Positions 26,851-39,404 of a stretch of DNA of 64,000 nt are shown one piece after another. The notes beneath the pieces were generated by a model, which was given only the letters and a program-made list of their open reading frames with translations, made no database searches and had not been told where the DNA came from. Where the stretch lies: the NCBI GenBank assembly GCA_016987375.1, contig PJRA01000274.1, positions 964,881-1,028,880 of the forward strand, read 5' to 3'. The DNA is from Brachionus koreanus. Its lineage: Eukaryota; Rotifera; Eurotatoria; Ploima; Brachionidae. Position numbers and translations under genes: made by a program. Numbering within the stretch: the stretch's first letter is position 1; every line of letters starts with the position of its first letter.

Positions 26851-27476
26851 GCTCATCTAATTTCAAAATATTTATTGTTTTGATCACAGTTTTATAGCTT
26901 TTTTGATATTGTTAAAGTCTCTTTTTTTTTTTGAAAATTATTTGCTCTCGAATAAAATAAATTAGATTTTTATCTTTTTTTATGCAGAATTATTTAGATT
27001 AATTTAGTGAATGGAGTTTCTTACAACAACATCAAATAAGAAAGCAAATAAAAACTTGACTAATTATTTTAAAATACTAAGAATTTTGTCTATTGTAAAC
27101 TAAAATCAATTTGTAATTTTTTCGAAGTTTAAAAGTTAAATATTTCCTAGAAGATTTTTACAACATGAATATCTCCTGTGTCTTCTGATTCTCTGAACAG
27201 ATCCTCCTTAAAACAACGTATGACCCAAATTAAGTTTTTGCAATTACTCTTTAGATGTGCAACACACTCTTTTAATTAAAAATTATTAAAGAATAAAATA
27301 CAGTTATTGCAGAAACTAAATTTGGGTAATAAAAATTTAAAAACCATTGTCCAATGTTCAAGTAATTTTTAAAATGATCAATGAATAATGAATGATTTAT
27401 TTGTGTTATCATTTTATTAATTTTAAGTTTTAAAGAAAAAACTTCTTTAACCAATACTCTAAAAAAAATTTAGTAG

Positions 27477-27600
27477 TTTAGTTTAGTATATTTGATATAA
27501 ATGGCATAATTGATGGCATACATCGTTGTTTACTGTACTATGTCTGTGAATTACTTTTTATATATTTTTTTGTTAAATTTAATTAGGTGATTAAATTAAT
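27477..27600. repeat. Dispersed ~100 bp repeat, copy C
   Basis: TTTAGTTTAGTATATTTGATATAAATGG, then ATGGCATACATCGTTGTTTACTGTA, TATGTCTGTG and ATTACTTT are shared in order with copies A (8411-8515) and B (22394-22492). Copy C has the longest similarity to both. Confidence 0.6.
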
Positions 27601-27779
27601 AGGAGAAAAAAAAATTTTGATAATTTTATTTTATAGAATGGGATAAAATTAATCAATTTAAATATTAATTTTATAACAAAATGTAAAAAAATTTATAAAT
27701 AATGCTACACCTTTAGTTACTTTGAAATATTATTATTTCTTTTTAACTTAATTATATTTTTATAAAGGAAAATATTGGT

Positions 27780-27967
27780 TTTGTGAAATTTAGTACAATA
27801 TAACGCAACAAAATGTTAAAAATTCTTAACACTTTTCTTTTAAAAGTCAAAAGCAAGTTCTGTAAATGCAACATGTTGCAGCATTCAAAGTTGCACTGTT
27901 AACAACAATCTGGTAAAACTCTGTTAATTTATGTTCTATTTTTTTATTTTGTACCAAATTTCACAAA
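27780..27967. mobile_element. Small inverted-repeat (MITE-like) element
   Basis: TTTGTGAAATTTAGTACAA at 27780-27798 is the reverse complement of 27949-27967 with one mismatch in 19. The 188-bp interior has no coding capacity and includes a perfect palindrome TGCAACATGTTGCA. No convincing target-site duplication is visible. Part of the interior (TTCAAAGTTGCACT ... AATCTGGTAAAACT) recurs near 38968-39012, and TTGTACCAAATTT recurs near 39172, so a second, eroded copy is likely. Confidence 0.6.
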
Positions 27968-28159
27968 AAAATTAAAATTGAATTTCCAAAATTTTGCGTC
28001 TTTTAAAATATTGGATATTTTTGATTTTAGCATCTTTGAAATTCTATAACTTTAAGTTTATTATATGTTAAAATAACACAATTGAATGCTCTCTTTAAAA
28101 TGATATATCTAACTCTCTGTTTTTTTAATACTATTAAATAAAAATTTTGAAATTTTGGT

Positions 28160-28580
28160 ACTGTTAGGTCATTATTGGGAAAAAGGCCTGTCAGCAACAG
28201 CAGTAACTCGTTTCTATTGGAAGGTGAAAATGTTCTTAAAGAAGAAGAATACTTGATTTGTTTTAAAAATTTAATAATTATGATATGAGCCTCTAAAAGA
28301 ATAAAGAGTCAAGTAGACCAGCCATTCTTGATCAGAAAGCTTTGGCACGGATGTTTAGAGCAACCCAAATTCTAATAGTCGACAGTTATTAAATGACCTT
28401 TACACGTTCGAATTGACGAAATCTAGTCTCCTTAATTTGAATAAGAAATCAAGCAGATGTTGACAGATTTCCGCCGTAAAAAGACGACGCTTTTATAAAG
28501 AAGGTGATGTTGTGTTTTTTATGGAATTTTTAAATGAGGGTAATACACTTTGAGTTGACTGGAGACGGTCATGCTTTAAA
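28160..28580 (+). other. Less AT-rich island, possibly an eroded transposon
   Basis: Base composition changes to a more mixed pattern here, with short open stretches (HYWEKGLSATAVTRFYWK and later VKRRRFYKEGDVVFF) broken by stops. The first is faintly like the helix-turn-helix start of Tc1-type transposases, but no DDE motif or terminal repeats can be seen. I do not claim a specific family. Confidence 0.25.
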
Positions 28581-29391
28581 TTATTTAATAATTTATTTAT
28601 TTATTTAAATTATTTTAGCCTCATAGGCATTAAAAGAAAAAAATATATAGAAATAAGTAAATTGATTAAATTAATTTAAATGTTCAATAATACCTTTTAA
28701 AAAGTATTAGGTAAAAAAAAAATTATGCAAAAAATCGTTAAATCGTTATTTAGCGTAATTTTTTTTAAACAAAATTAAATAGTTCATAATTAATTTCTAA
28801 ATAATTAAATTTTATTTTGATTATTTACTTCAAGTAAAAAATAAGTTTAATTTTTAATTAAAGGTTTATTTTTACTTTTTAAAAACAAAAAAAATTTAAT
28901 TCATAAAGAACTTACTGGAAAAACTAAAAAAATTCGTCTATTTTGTATCGAATTTTTTAACAAAAAGATTGATATTTTATTGATAGAAAAGATTCAATTT
29001 AGATTTTTTAATTTTATTTTCAGTCAAATTAAGTTTTTCGAATTAATTTATACTTGAATTTTAGCTAATCAATTTTTCTTTAGCTTTAACAAATTAAGTT
29101 TTTATTTAACAATGAGCATTTTTTATTTGATAATTAAAAAGAGATGTTTTAGTTGAGATATATAAGTTACAATTAAAAAAATCTATTTTTCCAGGAATTT
29201 AACTTGACTCTAATAAATTCTAAAAAATTTTGTATTGAGCTTTTTTTTAACATTGCATAAGTGACAAAATTCCTGGATTTGAATAAAATTTGGCAAAAAT
29301 TCGAATTGAATAAAATAAATCTAACTAAAAAAAAATCGATTTTTAAGAAAAATTTAACTCTGTGACAAAAAAAAAACATCTTTTAACTCGT

Positions 29392-30900
29392 TTAATTTGT
29401 TTTGTTGTAAAAGCATTGAAATTTGTAATTCTCGCCAGCATTGTTGTCCCAGTAAGAAATCCCATTTTGCACACAGCACAAAGCAAACTCAACTCGTAGG
29501 GTACAATCTTCGAACGGCTTGGCATCTATCAAATTTATCGGAAAGTTAGTCTTCTCCGGAACCAATACACAAAACCCAAAATAATCAAACAAAATTGGTT
29601 GATTTGATAGCTTGTCTTTAGAGCCCTTGTCACTGCGAATATAAATCGCATCCAAGTCATAAAACGAAGCCCAATTGTTGACTGTGATCCGAGCAAATAC
29701 TCGTTTTTCATAGGAAAAATTTCTTATACGCACTATTGATTTGATTATTTTGTTTTCATAGTCGTAAATATAGTCTTCAAGTCTGATCACAGCATCGACT
29801 TTTCTCACACTAAAAAGCGGAATAAGCACAAGAAAAGGAGTTGATTCAACCCCAAAATCTTGGCTTTGATCCGATTTATCCTCATATTTTTCTTGCTGTG
29901 AGAAAATGTCAACAAAACTGTTATTTGAAATAATTTTGACTTTTTCTAATTCTAGTCCAAATGTGTCCGCGAATCTTACCGCTTTTTTAATATTAACTGT
30001 CTGTTTCACAATATTTTTCTCTGTTGATTTCTTATTTTTAAAAGCTTCGTTAGCATGAGCTAATAATAAACTGTCCTTGTTGGTTCTTAGAGGCTTAGGG
30101 CGGATAGATTTTAGCAATACATTTCCTTTAAGATCGAGCTCACTAGAATAAGACTCGAAAAACGAAGAGGTGGGCAGAGAGCCGAAAAAAGTGCTTTCTA
30201 GTTTAGCCGATTTCTTAGCGATGTTCTCTTTTTTGTCCAAGTCGAGCTTGTCTAAGGAGTTTTCTTTGGGAAAATTGAAAAACTGCTCCGAGCATGATGT
30301 TACTAAACCTTCTTGATTTATATTGTGGCGAAAGTTTTCTATCTCAGAAAACGAAGGTTCACTCATTGTTACACCAAGATTACAAGATGGTAATTGATCT
30401 GATATTAAAGACTCTCCATTTATTAGAAACTCTTTTAATTTTAGCAAAAAGTTTTCCTTGAAAGTAGTGAATAATTGAGAATCATCGTAAAAATCTTTGA
30501 TCATACTAGATTTGAATTCTTGCAAAAAATTGTTAAATGATCTAAGCAAAAATTTCATTATTTGATTATCTATTTCACGAGAGTGAAATATGTAAAAACT
30601 GGACAATGGACGCTTAGAACGTGTCTCAGATCTTGTTTTCTGTTCGATAAGTCTGTTTGTGTTTGATTTTAGACATGATTTCCTCAAGCTTAACGCTCTT
30701 GGTTGTGCTGGTTCATTACAACTTTGATTTGATATGTCGCTTAGCTGATCTTTGCTTGTCTCACGATCAATGAAGCATTTTCGTTGATAAATATTTTCTT
30801 CTTCGTCATCAATGCTCTCATTTCCAGAGAAAAAAAGTGGGTGTGAACGATTGGGTGACTTTTTTAGTATTGGTCTAGGCTGACTCTTGCTGCTCATCAT
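29392..30900 (-). CDS. Glycogen-targeting regulatory subunit of protein phosphatase 1 (CBM21)
   Basis: A single exon of 502 codons starting MMSSKSQPRP. A PP1-binding RVxF motif is present as KKAVRFAD near residue 306. The C-terminal ~140 residues form a CBM21 domain: IIKSIVRIRNFSYEKRVFAR, then TVNNWASFYDLDA, FGFCVLVPEKT, RVEFALCCVQNG and YWDNNAGENYKFQC, where the WDNNxGxNY signature is the carbohydrate-binding hallmark. PPP1R3 proteins dock PP1c on glycogen to activate glycogen synthase and inactivate phosphorylase. The long N-terminal region is Ser/Lys-rich and probably disordered. Which vertebrate PPP1R3 letter it matches cannot be decided. There are no introns, unlike most neighbours. Confidence 0.92.
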   Translation of the reverse strand: MMSSKSQPRPILKKSPNRSHPLFFSGNESIDDEEENIYQRKCFIDRETSKDQLSDISNQSCNEPAQPRALSLRKSCLKSNTNRLIEQKTRSETRSKRPLSSFYIFHSREIDNQIMKFLLRSFNNFLQEFKSSMIKDFYDDSQLFTTFKENFLLKLKEFLINGESLISDQLPSCNLGVTMSEPSFSEIENFRHNINQEGLVTSCSEQFFNFPKENSLDKLDLDKKENIAKKSAKLESTFFGSLPTSSFFESYSSELDLKGNVLLKSIRPKPLRTNKDSLLLAHANEAFKNKKSTEKNIVKQTVNIKKAVRFADTFGLELEKVKIISNNSFVDIFSQQEKYEDKSDQSQDFGVESTPFLVLIPLFSVRKVDAVIRLEDYIYDYENKIIKSIVRIRNFSYEKRVFARITVNNWASFYDLDAIYIRSDKGSKDKLSNQPILFDYFGFCVLVPEKTNFPINLIDAKPFEDCTLRVEFALCCVQNGISYWDNNAGENYKFQCFYNKTN

Positions 30901-31348
30901 TGTTGTTTTATTTTTGTTTTTATTAAAGTAATCTTTTAGAATCGTTTATTTATTAGATATATGACATTTTTTTGCTTCATCTATTTTGAATGTAATTGCA
31001 AATAGCTTAAAAAATTTTGAAAATTTTGGAATGCAAGTATAAACTGAAGCAAAAAATAATAAAATAAACGAATTATTTTATTATTAATCAAGGCCGTAGC
31101 CTAATTGTCTTAAAAGATAAATTAAACAAAGTTCACCTCAATATGTATCTATAAGAAGCTTTTTCCTATTCAAAATGAATTCATATCAATCTAGCTTTTT
31201 ACAGCTAGAAGTATTTATTGAGAAAATAATATTTTTTTTAGAAATAATTTGAATAATTTATTTTCTTTAATTTTTTTAAAAATTCGCTGTTTTTCATTCT
31301 CTTTTTTGATAAGATAAACACTTGGAATATCAGTTTACATCAACGAAA
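30901..31348. other. Intergenic spacer
   Basis: 448 bp between the PP1-subunit start codon and the ABC transporter stop, both genes on the minus strand. It should carry the PP1-subunit promoter and the ABC 3' UTR. Nothing else seen. Confidence 0.55.
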
Positions 31349-34300
31349 TTAATTGTCTATGTTGAAAAATAGTAAAGCAATCAAGTTAAACAGAATGCTC
31401 CATACGAGAACAGTTAATGTTCCAAACCACACTGTTAAAGTTTCCAGACCCCATCCTACATTGATAAGCTAGAGCTTTAATTTAATGAATTTTTAATTTA
31501 CCTCTAGAAAAAACACTCCTTAGAGCTTCAGCACTATGAGTCAAAGGTGAAAAATTGGTAATGAATCTAACCCATCCAGGCATACCTTCAATAGGCCATA
31601 TGATACTTGATAAGAGCATAACTGGAAACACAGAGCCTATAGTTATTTGCATTACTTCGGTTTCATCTTTAGCAATCGAACTACATGCAAGACCATAGCT
31701 CATTCCACAAAATCCCTGAAGAAGTAGTAGTAAAGCTGCAACAAATACAGAGCCATTCATTTTTACGCCAAAAACTAGAGTACTAATCAAAATGAGTATT
31801 GTTATTTGTACAGTCATAATAACTATTTTGGATGATATATGAGCACTCAAGACTTCGACAGCATTCATTCCAGCAGCCCAACTTCGGTCCATTAGGCCCT
31901 CTTTTTTTTCGATTACAAACATTAACCCAGTCATGCCTATTGTAAGAGTGAAAATAATAGTTGCCATTATACCAGGTGCCATAAAATTAATAAACTGAGG
32001 ATTTGATTGACCATAAATTGGAGTTTGTAACTAAAATTTTATTCTAATTTTTTATTTTATTTATTTTTTCTCAAAAAGCATACAATTATGGGGGATTTTA
32101 ACAAATTTGGATCTATTTCAAAAGGTAAATAGGGCAAAAAGCTAATCAAAAATGACTGGTATGCATCTGTTATACGAGCTTGAGTTATCAGAGCTATTTG
32201 CTGATCTTTTAATTATATTTGAATTAATTTTTGTTTGCTAAAGAAATAAATTACTTGTCGCGTCCAAATAAACATTAACATTACTTCCGGCAATCGATGA
32301 GTTTTTAGGTCTAATCGGGTTAAATCTTTAATTTACACAATTAGTTTTTATTTAATAAGACAGTCATACTTTTTTAAACAATAAAAACAAAGAAAAAAGA
32401 ATCTGTTTAAATAAATTCTATTAAAACTAAAAACAAAATATTTTCTTTTAGATTTTAAATTTTTTTAAAATTACAATCTGAACCCTTTAAATAATTATTT
32501 TTAAACATTTTTGAGTCCAAATCTTTTGACAAATAAAATATAAAACAAACTAATTTTACTTTTCAATAGTTGATATTTCAATCAATCAAAATAATATCAA
32601 AATTATCTAGATTTTATTAACAATTAAAATAGTTCTTTAAAAGAAAAAAAGTATTATTGCTGACAGCTGAAGATTTGTTCTTAATAGCAAAATAATTTAG
32701 AATGTCAAGAATAATTTAACAAATTCATCTAATAAGACTCTTCTTAATTGCTTTAAACCAAATAACTTAAGTATTTCATAAATCAATGGGATATTATTCT
32801 TAAATTTTGTTTCTATTTGAAACATTCAAATATCTACTATGTTTAATATAATTATAAGGTTAATATTTGATTGACATATTAGAAAAAATGGACTGTATTT
32901 ATACAAAAATTAATAAATAGACATGAAAAATAAATATAAAAAAATTTTAATTACTTTTGAAATGTGTCTTGAGTAAAATTTTCGCTGAGGTCAATAAAAC
33001 CCCAAAGTTTACCGCTTTTTGTTTGAGTGTAAGCATCGGACCAGTTTAAATAGTGCTTTTAGAGACAATTAATAAAAAATTTCATCCAAAAATCGCTTAC
33101 TTTCTTAAATGTTTTATTACTCATCTCATCAACATACATTTTGGCTGCAAAATGAGACGAATCATTGAAGTCCGTTTCATTGTTTACAATTCCAAAATTG
33201 AGATCATATGGTTCTCGGCCAATACACAAACAAAAAAGTGAAATCTGAATAACTGGAATTAAAAATTGAAAAATCAGAAACCTTAATAGAATATCAATTT
33301 TAAAATTAGTTAATGCTTTGAGAATCTGAAAAAATGAAAATACCTACCCCCAATTTCGGCGAATAAGTATGGAATCCTTAAACAATGCTCCAAGAAAGTT
33401 ATTGAACTTGGGAACTCGAAATGTTTTTGATACACTTTTCTTTATTCTTGCTACAAAGCTTTCTTCAATTTTATTTAATTTTAATAATTTAAAAAATTTT
33501 TTTATTTTTTGTACTTTTTCCTTTTTTTATTTGAACGTTTGGAATTTCATCGTTAAGATTGTCAATCTAAAAATAAAATGTTTTTATTTATATTTATTTT
33601 ATTTTTAAAAATTCTTTTTTTTATTCTACCCCTTCGTTTATTTGGGGCTCACATAGAGGGTTTCTTAACCCATTTGATTTTTTAGCACGCGGTACTGGTA
33701 CACTTTCATCTTTGATGCATAATTTCAAAAATACATTCTCCAAACTCTTTTTGAATTAAAACTATTTAAATATCTATTTTACAATTAAATTTAATTTACG
33801 ATTTCAGAATAGGCATGAAGCAAGTATTCAGGTGAGTTTTCAGCCAAAATTCTCCCATTTCTAATTAAACCAACTTTGTCTGCTTTTCGGGCTTCTTCAA
33901 TATAATGAGTTGTTATAATTATAGTTGTTTGACTTGTTTTCGAAATATCGATCAAATGACCCCATATTCTAAAAAAAAATTTTTTTTTTGCTTGAGCTCA
34001 CTTTTGTTTTTAATTTATTTAGAATTATTTTACTTTTCTCTTAGAATCGGATCTACACCAACTGTAGGCTCATCTAAAATTAGCAACTTAGGCTCTTGTA
34101 ACAAAGCAATTGACATGCTTACTCTTCGCTTTTGACCTCCACTTAAATTTTTAACTAATCTATTTTTCGATGGCAAATCCAAAAAATCGATTAGAAAATT
34201 TCGTCTCTTGGTCACATTTTCTTTTTCCATATTGTGCAAAAATCCAAAATAAATCAATGTTTCGCTGATCGTAAATTCATTATAAAGGGCTACTTCTTGT

Positions 34301-34786
34301 GGCATATAGCCAACCAAACTTCCAGGTACTTCATGACCTTTAGTACCAGGCTCCTTTCCAAATACCAACAGTTCTCCTGAATCTAAGAATATTCGACCAA
34401 CAACACTACGAAGTATTGTTGTTTTGCCACAACCTGACGGACCCAAAAGACCATAACTATAATAATTAAATTTAGTTAATATTATATTTTTTAGGTGATA
34501 TTATTTTTTACATTGCTCCAACTGGAACATTTAAGTTCAAGTCTCTTAGAACACTAAAGTTCCCGTAAGATTTGTAACCAGATTGAATGGTAACAGCATT
34601 GCTAATTGCTTCTGAATTTTCTTTATTGCTAATCTTAAATTAATTATCCTGTATATGAGTTTATTTTAAAGCATATAGTTGAATTTATATGGGCTAGTTT
34701 TTCTTATTTTAAATGTTTTAACATACCGGAATTATTTTCAAGTTATTATTTGGTAAAAGTGGTACATTGTTACTTAAAGAATCCAT
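31349..34786 (-). CDS. Half-size ABC transporter, ABCG/ABCH type
   Basis: Thirteen coding exons fit in phase and total 713 residues: 34786..34727, 34633..34512, 34456..34034, 33968..33800, 33746..33630, 33566..33515, 33435..33348, 33281..33101, 33055..32955, 32325..32255, 32205..32084, 32030..31502, 31455..31349. The nucleotide-binding domain comes first: Walker A GPSGCGKT at 66-73, signature LSGGQ at 165-169, Walker B LLILDEP at 185-191, and the switch His in ITTHYIEEARKAD. A linker with the conserved SLENVFLKLC follows, then an ABC2-type membrane domain (FLIFQFLIPVIQISLFCLCIG; later FINFMAPGIMATIIFTLTIG, the helix-rich part, and a final helix after SRGWGLETLTVWFG). This NBD-TMD order and size fit the arthropod ABCH / ABCG20-23-like group; the substrate is unknown. 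One intron (32326-32954) is 629 bp; most others are 50-90 bp. Confidence 0.9.
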
Positions 34787-36476
34787 AAAACTTATCAATA
34801 ATCGATAATCGAACAAATTAAAACCCCTAAGCAGAAATTGTTTTGAATTATTCAAGGATCCTTAATGTTTATCGAATATAAACTTTACATAAATACTAAA
34901 ATGTTATTTTTTAGACGCCAATAAATTATAATTATTATAATATTCCCATTTTTCAAATATTATTTGAAAAGCTTTTGTAAAACATTAGAAAAATTTGCCT
35001 ACGAAATGATTAGCCAAATAAAAAATTCAAATATTATGAATATTTATCAGTCTAAATTATTCTCTTTAATCTCTAAGCTTCACTAGTACTCGCTTTAACC
35101 AAATAAATCCTAAATTTTATCAGATAACTGAAGCGTTAGCTCTAAATTAACTCACAACAAAAAAAATGTAAAAGTGATATTTTTCTAAGCGTATATGCGA
35201 ACAAAATTTTCGTATTTTATAGCTAGACTTAAATTTTTCTATAATTTAACTCTAAATTGCATAGTAACTTAATTAATAGTTAGGATCGATAAACTAAGGC
35301 CGTAAAAAAGTAAATTTCGATTAGGTAAAAAAATTGGTTTATGGCAAACATTTAAAGAATAAAGTCAATTTTTTATTGTGTAAATTTTAGCTTTGCCTTG
35401 AAGCTGTACCTAGTTAATTTATAAAAACGCTATTTTTAACTTAAGTTTTTTTATCAAATAAATTAATAAATTCGCCAAAAATTTAAAGTCTAATGACTAA
35501 TCTATTTATTTGGAAAAAGGTTCGATTAAATATTCGAATAGTCAACGAAAACTTTAACTGAGAATTAATTGAATAATAAATATTTTTTATAAATAAACCC
35601 AATTACTTATTTCTTAAAAGATTATAAGCGTGAGTTTTGAAAATGTTTCTAAACTACGCATTTGAATTTATCGGAAATATTTTTTAGCTCATGAACATAA
35701 ACATGAATTTTGATTACGCCCAGTCATATGTTTAAATGAATAAAATGATAAAAGAAAGATCGATTCTTATAATCGATGGAACTTAATTTTTTTTTCAAAA
35801 AAAAATAAAAATTTAAAAAATTCAAAATTACTTTTAAATTAAAATAGTTTTTAATTTTTTAAGAAGATTAAATAAAGATGAAATTTTGGTGAATTATAAT
35901 TACAAATATAATTTTCTCTTAAAATCAGCGAGGAATTATTTTGATGAAAAAAAAATAAAAAATTATCAATAAAAAATAAAAAAATTATTTTTTTGAAACA
36001 ATCAAAAATTAATCTACTTGAACTTTATCTTTTGATTTTCAAACCAACTAAAGATATATTTAAAATGACAACACTTACTTCCAATACAGATTGATTTATC
36101 ATTTTGCATTACAAAAATTTAATCTTATATTTTGAAAATTATTCGGAAATTTTAAATATAATATTAAGACTAACGCCAAATCTTATTATGTATTAATTTG
36201 ATTTATCGGAAAAATAAAACTTAATTATGCGATGATATAAAAATGATATTAGAGTTAAAAATTAAATGAGATAATTTTTTCCTAAGATTCCAAGCTATTA
36301 TTGACTTAAGATATGATATTAAAAAAAAATTTAATTTTACATTTTATTCACCAAAAAATATTTGATTAGAAAAAAAAAACAAGCACTTCATAAAAAACTT
36401 TTAATATTTCAATAATCAATAAATCAAGAGATTAAATTATTAAACTCAGTTTTGCTTTATGCAGTAATATTTTGTT
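34787..36476. other. AT-rich intergenic spacer
   Basis: 1.7 kb upstream of the ABC transporter start. No gene, repeat or RNA gene could be supported. Confidence 0.55.
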
Positions 36477-37278
36477 TTAAGTGCAGTCTTTGCATACTAT
36501 GGCCGAGCCAAGACGTCTGCAAACTGTGTTAACCAAATTTTTCGAGCAACTTGATATTTAAGAAATTAGATTATCTGTAAATTTAAAATATTATAAATTT
36601 ACCGATTGCAAGTGAAGCATTCTTGATGATATTGTCTGTTTTCATAAATTCCATAAACAGTATTTGGTGGTATTGGTCGAACACACTTGGCACAAATATG
36701 CTCACGACCAGACTTAAGCATTTATTTAAAAAAAATATAAATTAATTATGGTTTAAATCGTAGAATACCGGATGAGGTTGATTCGAAGACGTAGCATTGC
36801 TCGGTGACGTAGGGTCTCGCCCATGCACCCTTCCTTTATGATCCTGGTTGGTCACTTTACCACAATCAAGGCAAATAAAACCTTCCGGATGCTCCAAAAA
36901 GCTTCTTCCTTCGGGTATCATTCCATTACTTAAAAGAATTGTTAAATAATATAAACTATTTTCTATCCAAGATTACCATTTCATGCATTTAAAGCAGCTT
37001 TTATGAAAGTGCTTTCCTTGATAAATATTATATTTGACGCCATCAGGTATGGCCTCATTGCACACGAAACATTTCGGCGCATGATAAACATGGCATCTTT
37101 GACATTGAAAAGAACCATCTGGTTTGGTGTAAAAACCCATACCAGCTAGAGATTGGTCGCAAAAATTGCATACAAAACATGTATTGTGATAATATTGATT
37201 ATTGTAGAGGGACATTTGTTCACCTCGATCGAAGCTTTTACCGCATTTTTTGCAGCGAATATTCAATGGATTCATCAT
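36477..37278 (-). CDS. Three-LIM-domain protein
   Basis: Four coding exons, 37278..36977, 36928..36769, 36712..36603 and 36549..36477, phases 2, 0, 2, give 214 residues. LIM1 (residues ~9-60) has CKKCGKSF ... YYHNTCFVCNFC ... FQCQRCH. LIM2 (~70-125) has CFVCNEAI ... HFHKSCFKCMKC ... FICLDC. A short Ser/Asn/Pro-rich spacer with KGRVHGRDPTSPS follows. LIM3 (~155-214) has CAKCVRPI ... YHQECFTCNRC ... IVCKDC. All eight zinc ligands are present in each LIM. LIM domains are protein-protein docking modules found at adhesion sites, muscle Z-discs or in the nucleus. The protein has no extra PET, PDZ or homeobox domain, so it cannot be tied to one named family. Confidence 0.9.
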
Positions 37279-39404
37279 TTTGATCTATTAAATTCAAAAT
37301 TTCGCTGATTATTTTTACCTTTTTTTCAATTGATTTTTATATTTAATTTGGATTGAAATATATGAGATTTATTCTCAACAAAAGAAGTAGAGGCGTAATT
37401 TAATTTAATTAAATTACATTTTTATTATCTTTAGAAGAATAGTTTGTTTCTGAAATCGATTCTATTTGATAGAAAACGGAATAATTTAAGTTGTACGAAA
37501 AATATAGAATTAAATTATTATCATAAACAATTAGGATTAAAAGTAGAATTGATGTTGAGATAAGACTGTTCTACAATTTGGAATGATAAAGAAAAATAGT
37601 TAAGTTAAAAAAAAATGGCAAGTTTTTTTTACGAATTTAGAAAAATTCTAACAGATTCGAAAAAATGAAATCGAATTTCAAAAAAATATTGAAAAAATAG
37701 AATTATTCTGATCTTTTTTTTAAGGTTTATAATAGATTTTTATATACCAAGAATAAAATCTGAGTCTTATCATTGAACTAACAAATAAACATTAAATGCT
37801 GTTTTCTCCATAATAAAAATAAAAAAACAATGAAATTTTAAGTTTAAGTTTAAGCATAATATGGTAATGTAAGAATCAAATTTTTTATTGAATAAATTTT
37901 CAAGGAGTTTACTTTTTTTAGAAAGTTTTTTATATTCAATATTGCTGTTATATGTTCTCTCATCATTCTAATAAGTATTTCCAAAATGAATTTACATTTA
38001 GAAAGTAAAGTTACAAATTTGCATAAAAAATACGTAAAATGTTTGATTGTTTTATTCGAAAAATCTATGAAGTATTCGTCAGACAATCTAATTTTAATTT
38101 TATCTTATCTTTAACAAAGAGGTTTATAATAGCTTATTTGAAAATCATCTATCTAATTTATATGTTCTAAATATAAAAAATCTAATACAATTTAAACAAA
38201 TTAGCTAAAAAAAATGTAACTATTTCAAAAAGATTAAATCTAATCTGAAAATTTGAATTTTACTAAAATCGCATTTTATCCATAGAAAATTTTTTTTTCA
38301 AATTTTAATGCTATTTTAAAAGTTTTCTTTAAATAATCTAGTAAAAAATTGGTTAAATAGAAATTAAAAACCTTTTGTCGATGAAATAACAAAAATATGT
38401 TAAGATCAAACATTTTAATAATGAGACTCTATTCCATTCGGATAAAAATAATCACCTTATGTTGGCCTTAAATCATATCTTTAGGAAAATCAGACCATTT
38501 CTGACTATTATATTCTTTATAACTTGATGAAATTTTAATGCTCTATATTCCAATAGTTTGCTTTTCTAGTATCATTTTATCTAAAAAAAATCGTTAGGAA
38601 CCAAAATAACATATAGTTTTTTAATAACAATTAGTATTTTTTCATTTAGATACAACGAACTCAGGATTAAAAGTTGTCTTCAAATTTTATGAGCTTTTTT
38701 TAAATGTTCAAAAAAGATTCAAAAACTCAAATATCTGTGATATTTGTAAATAATAGAAATTTATAATTGACTAGAATTTTATCATTTAAAAAAAAAATAA
38801 ATTTTTAATAAAAAAAGTATTTTAATCGAACAGAGTTTTATTTTTAGACCAATATGTTTTAAAATTTTAATAATATTGATGTTAAATATGAGCATAAATG
38901 GACAAGTACATACGATTAAGTTAATAAAAATTAAAGACAATAATTTAGATGATTTGATATATTAAAATTCAAAGTTGCACTATTGTGAAAAATCTGGTAA
39001 AACTGCAAATTTAGCATAATTTAAATTTCGACAAATTTGGCTGTAATGTACTTTACACATCATTTGGAGACTTTAACTTTACTTTTTTACGCTTACCGAA
39101 CTAATTATAAGCCTCAGAAAAAAAAGTTATAAGCTGTTTTAGCATTAATTTTTGTTCTATTAATTTAATTTTGTACCAAATTTATTAAATTAATTAATTT
39201 AATTTTTGGAAATATTTTTTAAGTTAAAACTTATTTTTATAAGATTAGTGACTTTTTTAGCAAAATATTTTAATTAATTAAAGAGAATTTAAATAATAAT
39301 TAATTTTAAAGATTGAAAAAATTAATATATTTTTCTAAGAACACTTTAATTATAAAAAAAAAATTTAAATCCTAAAAAATAAAATTTCTGACAAAAATGT
39401 TTTT
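37279..39404. other. AT-rich intergenic spacer with an eroded repeat
   Basis: 2.1 kb with no supported gene. The segment 38968-39180 shares two blocks with the inverted-repeat element at 27780-27967 (TTCAAAGTTGCACT with AATCTGGTAAAACT, and TTGTACCAAATTT). Confidence 0.55.
38968..39180. repeat. Eroded relative of the 27780-27967 element
   Basis: ATTCAAAGTTGCACTATT and AATCTGGTAAAACT at about 38968-39006 align with 27879-27921, with a similar spacer between them. TTGTACCAAATTT near 39172 matches that element's right end. The left terminal repeat is not recognisable. Confidence 0.45.

Larger units (their letters stand above)
26851..29391. other. Convergent intergenic region rich in repeat-like sequence
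   Basis: 2.5 kb between the 3' ends of NOMO and the PP1 subunit gene. It holds copy C of the dispersed repeat (27477-27600), an inverted-repeat element (27780-27967) and a less AT-rich island at about 28160-28580 with broken reading frames. No intact gene seen. Confidence 0.6.

Noticed and set aside
33421..33515. Alternative acceptors for ABC transporter exon 7 (for example after TTTGTAG at 33452)
   Set aside because: They run into stops or a frame without ABC2-linker similarity; the acceptor at 33436 gives HFRVPKFNNFLGALF and joins in phase.
37850..38086. 78-codon open stretch on the minus strand
   Set aside because: Low-complexity Ile/Lys/Asn-rich composition as expected from AT-rich spacer; no splice partners found.
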